In this document: piece by piece, positions 8,101 through 11,904 of the stretch | Layout: each line of letters opens with the position of its first letter | Position numbering within the stretch: position 1 is the stretch's first letter | Source of the DNA: Candidatus Bathycorpusculum sp. | Lineage (GTDB): Archaea; Thermoproteota; Bathyarchaeia; Bathyarchaeales; Bathycorpusculaceae | Direction of reading: 5' to 3' | Length of the DNA stretch: 11,904 bases | NCBI GenBank assembly: GCA_009779045.1 | Contig: WREZ01000022.1 | Location: 1-11,904 of the forward strand | Notes under the pieces: generated by a model | Databases searched by the model: none | The model's input: only the letters and a program-made list of their open reading frames with translations | What the model was told of the DNA's origin: nothing | Made by a program: the position numbers and the translations under genes

Positions 8101-8982
8101 CGACTTATTGAAATTGTAGACGCTCGCAGAATACCATCAACACCCATTATGACCATTTACTTAACAAGTGAAAACGCAAAAAGTAAAGAAGGCGCCGTTG
8201 CAGTAGCACGAGACATAATTTACACTTCACTTGAAAATATAGCATCAGCAATCTATGAAGACCCCGTTAAAGAAGTTATTGTAGTTGAACTCAATCGTGC
8301 AATGATGACTGATCGCAGCATAACAATAGATGAAGCAAAAACACGACTCGAAATATTAAATGCCACCGTTACAGTAATTGACGATTCACTTGAAATCAAA
8401 CCAAAGAAAACAGAAGCACTAAAACGCATGTTAACTAAATTACCTGCAGCACACATTAAAGGTGTTCCAGACATTAAACGAGTACTAGTTACCGAAGAAA
8501 GCGGTGAATGGGTAATTCGTACTGATGGTTCAAACCTTGCTAAAGTCTTAGAAGTTACAGGCGTAGACACCTCAAGAACAACTACAAACAACATTCACGA
8601 AATCGCAAAAACTTTAGGCGTTGAAGCAGCAAGAAATGCACTAGTTAACGAAGCAAAAGGTGTGTTAGAAGACCAAGGGTTAGACGTTGACGTAAGACAC
8701 GTCATGTTAGTCGCAGACATGATGACTACAACAGGTGATGTACAACAAATCGGTAGACATGGTATCAGCGGTAAGAAAGCAAGTGTCTTAGCTCGTGCCG
8801 CCTTTGAAATTACCATTCCAAACATAGTTGAAGCAGCCGTTAGAGGTGAAAGTGATCCTTTAGCTGGTGTAACAGAAAACGTTATAGTTGGGCAGTCCAT
8901 ACCAATCGGCACAGGCCTAGTTGAATTGTACATGTCCACATTTGAAAGTCAAGAAAAAGATGGAGGAAAAACTGAAGCATGA
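5149..8982 (+). CDS. rpoA: DNA-directed RNA polymerase subunit A, unsplit A'+A'' (Rpo1)
   Basis: This is the largest, catalytic subunit. The clamp zinc site is C63, C66, C73 and H76 (CKTC...CPGH). A second metal site is C103, C106 with C150, C153. The Mg-binding loop NADFDGDEMNLH has its three aspartates at D460, D462 and D464. A four-cysteine segment, C573, C576, C579 and C584, precedes DAYVVVHNGQL. The bridge-helix to trigger-loop region is clear, with GEAVGIVAAQSIGEPGTQM from residue 946. In most archaea the protein is cut into A' and A'' in the lysine/glutamate-rich stretch around residues 860-925. Here the frame runs straight through, and the 1277 residues equal A' plus A'' with no intein. 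The start ATG is two bases after the rpoB stop, with GGAG upstream at 5133. The stop overlaps the next start (ATGA). Confidence 0.98.
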   Translation: MASEELIHKVVDAISFGLISPKDLRKQSVVEIQTPDTYDEDGAPITAGLMDGRLGTLEPRQRCKTCGNTAVRCPGHFGHIELAVPIVHIEFTKIISDLIKSTCRSCGRILLSEEASKKSRQKIERFNELLGTIPDEVYKEIMTDIKAKQCPYCASAQYKITFEKPTKYVEATELGSEPLTPSMIRERLERISDEDLEILGFNPNVARPEWMVLQVLPVPPVYVRPSITLESGIRSEDDLTHKLVDIIRINQRLKENMEAGAPTLIIQDLSELLQYHVTTYFNNEASGIPPARHRSGRALKTLSQRLKGKEGRFRSNLSGKRVDFSARTVISPDPNLDINEVGVPQDVAMRLSVPEKVTVWNIEEMKKYVINGPENYPGALYIIRPDGKRIRLEFVVDRTKIAEAVETGFVIERHLKNGDIAIFNRQPSLHRMSIMAHYVRVLPYKTFRMHLCVCPPYNADFDGDEMNLHVPQSEEARTESLLLMQVQDQILSPRFGGPIIGAIRDFITSAYYFTQKGNYVNREQVDRLLTTTGYTGELPKPEITEPQPMWSGKQIFSLFLPKTLNYVLKANICQGCNKCEEEKCKHDAYVVVHNGQLISGVIDRRSIGSEQSESLLHRIIKDYGTQAGRTFLNNVTHLLKLFISMRGFSYTYDQLVLSPKARNRMAKTMERTQKKIDEHIENFNNGTLSRLPGQTMEESFEIYVMHELSTARDESGKIADEDFTLENAGIVMTRTGARGSSLNIGQMVACVGQQSVRGKRILRGYAGRALPHFKENDPQPKARGFVYNSYQVGLDAIEFFFHAMGGREGLVDTAVRTQQSGYMQRRLINALEHIRLEYDSTVRDSAGDIIQFRYGEDGVDPAKSDHGKAVNVSRLIEQIKIGEEKGEPASADFIKKQLKNVEDQLTPILLEQLKNILSKNKLTKVGVEKATTLTAEQYKRALMEPGEAVGIVAAQSIGEPGTQMTLRTFHYAGVKEQNVTLGLPRLIEIVDARRIPSTPIMTIYLTSENAKSKEGAVAVARDIIYTSLENIASAIYEDPVKEVIVVELNRAMMTDRSITIDEAKTRLEILNATVTVIDDSLEIKPKKTEALKRMLTKLPAAHIKGVPDIKRVLVTEESGEWVIRTDGSNLAKVLEVTGVDTSRTTTNNIHEIAKTLGVEAARNALVNEAKGVLEDQGLDVDVRHVMLVADMMTTTGDVQQIGRHGISGKKASVLARAAFEITIPNIVEAAVRGESDPLAGVTENVIVGQSIPIGTGLVELYMSTFESQEKDGGKTEA

Positions 8983-9314
8983 TAAATATAGATAAAGCAA
9001 TTGCATTAGCCGTCAAAACTGGCAAAGTTTCTTTTGGAGCCAACTTGGCGTTGCAGAATGCTAAAACTGGTAAGGCTAAAATGATTATTTTGGCCTCTAA
9101 CTGCCCAAAAAACATAAAAGTTGATATAGAACACTATGGTAGAATCTCAAAAATTCCCGTGATAACCTACAAAGGTACTTCAATGGATCTAGCTGAAGTT
9201 GCAGGTAAATTCTTTATAATTTCTGCGTTAAGCATAAGGGAATCCGGTGATTCAGATATTCTTAAAATAATTGAAACATCCGAAGTTCAAGAAGTAATTG
9301 GAGGAGAGCAATGA
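8979..9314 (+). CDS. rpl30e: Ribosomal protein L30e (L7Ae/L30e/S12e/Gadd45 fold)
   Basis: The 111-residue product is the L30e-type protein found between rpoA and nusA in archaea. This small alpha/beta RNA-binding protein recognises kink-turn RNA and belongs to the large ribosomal subunit. Visible family features are an N-terminal helix (DKAIALAVKTGKVSFGANLALQ), the strand MIILASNCP with the N-C-P turn, and the strand IPVITYKGTSMDLAEVAGK, which holds the RNA-facing loop. The C-terminus extends by about ten acidic residues. The start ATG overlaps the rpoA stop by four bases (ATGA), with GGAGG at 8962-8966 twelve bases upstream, and the stop overlaps nusA the same way. Translation is probably coupled along the operon. 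Confidence 0.93.
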   Translation: MINIDKAIALAVKTGKVSFGANLALQNAKTGKAKMIILASNCPKNIKVDIEHYGRISKIPVITYKGTSMDLAEVAGKFFIISALSIRESGDSDILKIIETSEVQEVIGGEQ

Positions 9315-9748
9315 CAACCGGTATAAAAATCACATGCGACGAAATGCGTTATATCGCATTGTTTGAAAGTATAAGCGGCGCAAGTGTGAAGGACTGCATA
9401 ATAGATGAAGAGCAAGGACGCGTAATTTTCATCGTAAATCAAGGCCAAGTAGGTGTAGCCATAGGTAAAGGTGGAAGAAACATTCACACCCTTGAACGAA
9501 TGACTGGAAAAACACATGAAATAATCGAATACAGTGAAGACCCCGTTCAATTCATAAAAAACACCCTAAAACCTGCAGCTGTACGTGAAATTCGTGTCAC
9601 CGAACGTACTGACGGCAAAAAAATGGCAGTCATAACTGTAAACCCAAAAGATAAGGGTGTCGCTATAGGTAAAAATGGTAAGAACGCCGAACGTTTGCGC
9701 TTTTTATCAAAACGATATTTCGACATTCAAAACGTTAGCATCACCTAA
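9311..9748 (+). CDS. nusA: NusA-like transcription factor, two KH domains
   Basis: The product is 145 residues, the short archaeal form of NusA. It keeps only the two KH RNA-binding domains and lacks the bacterial polymerase-binding and S1 domains. The KH loops are IGKGGRN at 51-57 and IGKNGKN at 119-125. It is thought to bind nascent RNA near the polymerase, though its exact archaeal role is less settled than in bacteria. It is the last gene of the rpo operon here. In many archaea rps12 and rps7 follow at once, but here a 261-base non-coding gap follows. GGAGGAG lies four or five bases before the ATG, and the ATG overlaps the L30e stop. The stop codon lies inside a strong hairpin. Confidence 0.95.
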   Translation: MTTGIKITCDEMRYIALFESISGASVKDCIIDEEQGRVIFIVNQGQVGVAIGKGGRNIHTLERMTGKTHEIIEYSEDPVQFIKNTLKPAAVREIRVTERTDGKKMAVITVNPKDKGVAIGKNGKNAERLRFLSKRYFDIQNVSIT

Positions 9749-9779
9749 GTTCAGTCCGCGAATAACGGCTGACTAGGTG
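9742..9779 (+). terminator. Hairpin across the nusA stop codon
   Basis: CACCTA (9742-9747) pairs with TAGGTG (9774-9779). After single-base bulges the stem continues with GT/AC and CAGTC/GGCTG, about 13 pairs in all with one G-U pair, closing a ten-base loop. It contains the TAA stop of nusA. No T-run follows directly, so it is not a classic intrinsic terminator. It may protect the 3' end or act as a processing site. Confidence 0.45.
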
Positions 9780-9840
9780 TTAACATGATAATTCTTGTAA
9801 ACGCTTGTCTTTTATAATTGTATTAAACAGTTGTAACACA

Positions 9841-9855
9841 TTTTTGCTTTTTTTT
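9841..9855 (+). terminator. T-tract end of the rpo operon
   Basis: T5-GC-T8 lies about 95 bases after the nusA stop. T-rich runs of this kind are sufficient for termination by archaeal RNA polymerase, and this is the strongest such run after the operon. Confidence 0.55.
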
Positions 9856-9861
9856 CAAAGT

Positions 9862-9943
9862 AAGCAAATCTACGTCTCATGACGTAGTAGTCTATCTGAC
9901 TTATTATAGCATATTGTAAAATATGTATTCAGATAGCGTGCTT
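9862..9943. ncRNA. Candidate structured RNA with three-way junction
   Basis: Three nested helices can be drawn. P1 is AAGCA 9862-9866 with TGCTT 9939-9943. P2 is CTACGTC 9870-9876 with GACGTAG 9881-9887 and a TCAT loop. P3 is CTATCTGA 9892-9899 with TCAGATAG 9929-9936. Inside P3, CATATT 9910-9915 and AATATG 9920-9925 enclose GTAA, a GNRA-type tetraloop. On the plus strand a T-rich run (TTTATTTT) follows P1, so an RNA ending here is plausible. A TATA-like box at 9810-9818 could start it near 9839, though the T-tract at 9841-9855 argues against that. It might instead be part of the leader of the gene at 10010. The pairing is seen; that it is a functional RNA is inferred, and the strand is not settled. 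Confidence 0.35.
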
Positions 9944-9966
9944 TTATTTTCTGTGGGAGTGAAAAT

Positions 9967-9973
9967 TTTATAG
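9967..9973 (+). promoter_or_regulatory. Probable TATA box of the membrane wHTH gene
   Basis: TTTATAG follows a purine-rich GTGAAAA element suited to TFB binding. Transcription would start near 9993-9997, about 15 bases before the ATG at 10010, just including or just preceding the GGTGAT ribosome site at 9998-10003. Confidence 0.4.
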
Positions 9974-10009
9974 CTAAGGTTGTCTTTTGATATGTGTGGT
10001 GATTAAGGG

Positions 10010-11290
10010 ATGACAAGTAGTCCTGAAGATGAAATCTATTCGATAATGTTTAGTTCCTTTAAGCATCCTGTTAGGCGTAAGATTCTTCGTATGCTTGATT
10101 CTAAGCCTATGACTTTTATGGAGCTTGTAGAGGCGCTTGGTATTTCAACGCCAAATTTGACTTATCACCTTGAAAGTCTTGGTGACTTGCTTTCTAAATT
10201 GGATACTGGTCAGTATAAATTGTCTGCTTTTGGTAAGGCTAGTGTTAATACCTTAAAAAGTGTAGAAGATGCGCATAATGTTGAGCCTAAACATAATTGG
10301 TTATTTTTTAATGGCCGGTCTGTTTTTAGTTTAATGTTAATCGTGATTGTGTTTTTGGCAAGTTTTTCTGGTGTACAATACTATCAAAACAGTCAGTTGC
10401 AGTCTATGTATGAAGAAAATCAGCGGTTGATGTCTTGGGGTATGGGAACTAGTAAAGTTGCTAATTTTTTGCATAATGTTGTGCATATTGATACTCAAAG
10501 TTATACTGTTACTCTATTAAGTAACACTTTACAATGGCGGACTGACTTTGGAGGTGTATCTGAAGAAGAGGCTACGTATTCTCTTAATAGTAGAACAAGT
10601 AATTTGAATACACTATTTCGTTTCAGAAATGGCCATTTTTCCAGATATGAACTTGTAATGATTGAAAGCTACCCAATCTCCACCACTAATGAACCTAACA
10701 ATTTTCTTATAAACGCTCATTCAATTCTGTCTGGTTATAAAGAGTATTCTGGTGATGCATACATAACAGATATGCTTAACCTTTTAAGAAAAGTAGAATC
10801 AACTCAAAGTATGACAGTAGCCGATGGTAACCTGAAGTTACGTGTCTATATCTCTGGTGCCTCTGCTGAGTTGCTTTGGATGTTTACTGAAAATGACATA
10901 GACTATCAGGCTAAAGGTTTACAAATGACTTTCCAAAACAACGTTCTAACCACTATGACCGATAGTTATTTTCTGTTCCAAAAAGGTAGCAGCACTATTT
11001 CTGTAACCCAAGAAAAAGCAATTGAAATAGCAGAAAATTATGTAAAAACCTTAACTCAAACTATTGAAGGAAAACCAGTTTCAGGCTTTAAACCGCAAAA
11101 ACCACCCTTATCTGTCGAACTTGTGCCCCATACACGCGATAACTCTGTAAATCTGTATCCATACTGGTATATAGAATTCCGTCTCGACACGATTTACGCT
11201 GGCGGAATAAACATCGTTTCCATTGGATTATATGCTGACACAGGACAAGTTGCAGACGCACGACTACTCCGCGGAAGCATAGAACTCTAA
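10010..11290 (+). CDS. Membrane-anchored winged-helix (ArsR-like) protein with extracytoplasmic PepSY-like domain
   Basis: The 426-residue product has three parts. Residues 10-85 form an ArsR-type winged helix: FKHPVRRKILRMLDSKPMTF opens it, the recognition helix is around STPNLTYHLESLGDLL (46-61), and a wing follows (KLDTGQYKLSAFG). Residues 105-124 are one hydrophobic membrane span. The remaining 300 residues should lie outside the cell. Their last 100 (VTQEKAIEIAENYVKTL ... YWYIEFRL ... GLYADTGQVADARL) resemble a PepSY-type domain, recognised by pattern only. The layout suggests a one-component sensor: a DNA-binding head inside, a ligand- or protein-sensing domain outside. Targets are unknown, perhaps its own promoter. 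GGTGAT at 9998-10003 supports the ATG at 10010. It is monocistronic, with T-tracts after it. The first part uses more G/T-ending codons than the last part. Confidence 0.8.
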   Translation: MTSSPEDEIYSIMFSSFKHPVRRKILRMLDSKPMTFMELVEALGISTPNLTYHLESLGDLLSKLDTGQYKLSAFGKASVNTLKSVEDAHNVEPKHNWLFFNGRSVFSLMLIVIVFLASFSGVQYYQNSQLQSMYEENQRLMSWGMGTSKVANFLHNVVHIDTQSYTVTLLSNTLQWRTDFGGVSEEEATYSLNSRTSNLNTLFRFRNGHFSRYELVMIESYPISTTNEPNNFLINAHSILSGYKEYSGDAYITDMLNLLRKVESTQSMTVADGNLKLRVYISGASAELLWMFTENDIDYQAKGLQMTFQNNVLTTMTDSYFLFQKGSSTISVTQEKAIEIAENYVKTLTQTIEGKPVSGFKPQKPPLSVELVPHTRDNSVNLYPYWYIEFRLDTIYAGGINIVSIGLYADTGQVADARLLRGSIEL

Positions 11291-11294
11291 CAAC

Positions 11295-11360
11295 TTTTTC
11301 TTTTGTTATCTCTCTCATATTTGACTTATAATTCATTTACACGATATGCCACTTTTTTTT
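11295..11360 (+). terminator. T-tracts after the membrane wHTH gene
   Basis: T5-C-T4 at 11295-11304, directly after the stop codon, and T8 at 11353-11360 are typical archaeal termination sequences. The bases between them hold no gene I can support. Confidence 0.5.
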
Positions 11361-11388
11361 ATTTCATTGAACTTTAACTTTTTGATGT

Positions 11389-11405
11389 CAACTGTTTAAC
11401 TGTTG
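11389..11405. promoter_or_regulatory. Near-palindromic operator candidate before the thioredoxin promoter
   Basis: CAACTGTTTAACTGTTG is symmetrical at 14 of 17 positions and also contains AACTGTT twice, eight bases apart. It lies just upstream of the TTTATA box at 11415-11420, where a regulator could act on promoter assembly. The role is inferred from symmetry and position only. Confidence 0.35.
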
Positions 11406-11414
11406 CACAAACAC

Positions 11415-11420
11415 TTTATA
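11415..11420 (+). promoter_or_regulatory. Probable TATA box of the thioredoxin gene
   Basis: TTTATA within ACTTTATATG lies about 45 bases before the start codon. Initiation about 25 bases on would fall near 11442, just upstream of the AGGAG ribosome site at 11448-11452. Confidence 0.45.
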
Positions 11421-11461
11421 TGATGCAAAAGAAATTTTAACTAATTTAGGAGTGTTATAAA

Positions 11462-11800
11462 TTGAGTTCCCCTTTCCATGTTACAGACGCAAATTTTGAA
11501 GAGACTATAAAAAACAATAAACTTGTTTTCATTGATTTCTGGGCAACTTGGTGTGGGCCCTGTAGAGCATTAGCACCGACAATAGATGAAATAGCTCAGG
11601 AATACTCTGGAAAAGTCTTAATTGGCAAACTTGATGTTGATACAAATCCTTCTACAGCTGAAAAATTCCAAGTCTTTAGCATCCCAACGATGATCCTCTT
11701 TAAAGATGGTCAAGAAACTGAACGCCTTGTTGGTCTATCTGTTAAAAAGAACATAACAGCTCTCATCGACAAACATTTACAATATAGTCGATTAACTTAA
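11462..11800 (+). CDS. trxA: Thioredoxin
   Basis: The 112-residue product is a classic cytoplasmic thioredoxin that reduces disulfides in client proteins and is itself recharged by a thioredoxin reductase, which is not in this window. The active site is W30-C31-G-P-C34 in the usual FWATWCGPCRALAPT setting. D25 in the preceding VFIDFWA strand is the buried acid of the family, and P75 in the I-P-T turn is the conserved cis-proline. G-K-L-D-V-D (55-60) and the C-terminal helix complete the fold. The start is TTG at 11462, supported by AGGAG at 11448-11452, nine bases upstream; no ATG fits. It has its own promoter and a candidate operator. A transposase gene begins 28 bases after its stop. Confidence 0.95.
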   Translation: MSSPFHVTDANFEETIKNNKLVFIDFWATWCGPCRALAPTIDEIAQEYSGKVLIGKLDVDTNPSTAEKFQVFSIPTMILFKDGQETERLVGLSVKKNITALIDKHLQYSRLT

Positions 11801-11904
11801 ATTTTAGATGAGTATTTGTTATTTATTATGACCCACAGCACAGATTTCCGAGAAGCAGCCCTAGCCTACAAACAAAAAGGCCACACCATAAAACAAACCT
11901 GCGA
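11801..11904 (+). mobile_element. Left part of a probable IS630-family insertion sequence
   Basis: The partial transposase at 11828 implies an insertion sequence whose left end lies between the thioredoxin stop at 11800 and the transposase start. IS630 elements usually insert at TA and duplicate it, but no end could be picked out because the region is rich in TA. The extent to the right is unknown. Confidence 0.45.
11828..11904 (+). CDS. Start of an IS630-type transposase (partial)
   Basis: ATG at 11828 opens a frame that runs off the window after 25 codons. The peptide MTHSTDFREAALAYKQKGHT continues with I-K-Q-T-C. This is the N-terminal helix-turn-helix of IS630-family transposases, whose usual form is M-x-Y-S-x-D-F-R-x-x-A-L-x-Y-x-x-x-G-H-T-x-x-x-x-C. 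That domain binds the transposon ends; the DDE catalytic domain would lie further right. No ribosome site or terminal inverted repeat is clear in the 27 bases between the thioredoxin stop and this start, so the left end of the element cannot be placed. Whether the gene is intact cannot be judged from here. Confidence 0.75.
   Translation, partial: MTHSTDFREAALAYKQKGHTIKQTC

Noticed and set aside
5149..8982. Possible intein in rpoA, a known insertion site in archaeal polymerases
   Set aside because: The length equals A' plus A'', and the catalytic DFDGD and trigger-loop blocks are uninterrupted.
9742..9779. tRNA or tRNA-like gene at the nusA end, because of GTTCAGTCC
   Set aside because: No acceptor, D or anticodon arms can be drawn; the segment is explained by one simple hairpin.
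9810..9818. TATA box for an RNA gene starting near 9839
   Set aside because: A T5-GC-T8 run follows immediately at 9841-9855 and would end such a transcript; not listed as a promoter.
1..11904. CRISPR array or long tandem repeats
   Set aside because: No regularly spaced repeats of 20 bases or more were seen by eye on either strand.

Overview
The window is about 11.9 kb of AT-rich archaeal DNA built around the core RNA polymerase operon. The organism is clearly archaeal. The two large polymerase subunits are of the archaeal Rpo2/Rpo1 type, followed by an L30e-family protein and a short two-KH NusA, and TATA-like boxes and T-tract ends surround the genes. Both rpoB (B''+B') and rpoA (A'+A'') are unsplit. 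An unsplit rpoA is known from Thaumarchaeota, Aigarchaeota, Bathyarchaeia and some Asgard lineages, and not from most Euryarchaeota or classical Crenarchaeota. With the low GC content, the frequent Shine-Dalgarno sites (GGTGAT, GGAGG) and a membrane wHTH/PepSY-like protein, a Bathyarchaeia-like TACK archaeon is my best guess, but this is inference.

Layout: 1-93 is the tail of a gene ending in a zinc ribbon. 248-517 is a broken fragment of a DNA methyltransferase. 575-1027 is a flavodoxin-like protein. 1059-1376 is a small basic protein of unknown function with a weak nuclease-like signature. 1377-1780 is a G/T-rich non-coding stretch ending in the rpo promoter, with two palindromes and a possible leaderless mini-ORF. 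1781-9748 is the tight operon rpoB-rpoA-rpl30e-nusA; spacing is 2 nt, then two ATGA overlaps. 9749-10009 is an intergenic region with a hairpin at the nusA stop, T-tracts and a potential three-way-junction RNA. 10010-11290 is a membrane-anchored winged-helix protein with an outside domain. 11462-11800 is a thioredoxin. 11828 to the window end is the start of an IS630-type transposase.

The central operon makes the two catalytic subunits of RNA polymerase together with an L30e/L7Ae-fold RNA-binding protein and a NusA-like RNA-binding factor, the usual archaeal arrangement. Two usual neighbours are missing. There is no rpoH (Rpo5) in front of rpoB and no rps12/rps7 behind nusA, so the cluster is trimmed at both ends. 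The flanks look like accessory DNA: a decayed methyltransferase on the left, a transposase on the right.

I see no clear new multi-gene system. The most worthwhile leads are the structured RNA candidate at 9862-9943, the layout of the rpo promoter (palindromes plus a leaderless mini-ORF), the small QxK protein at 1059-1376, and the membrane-bound wHTH protein.
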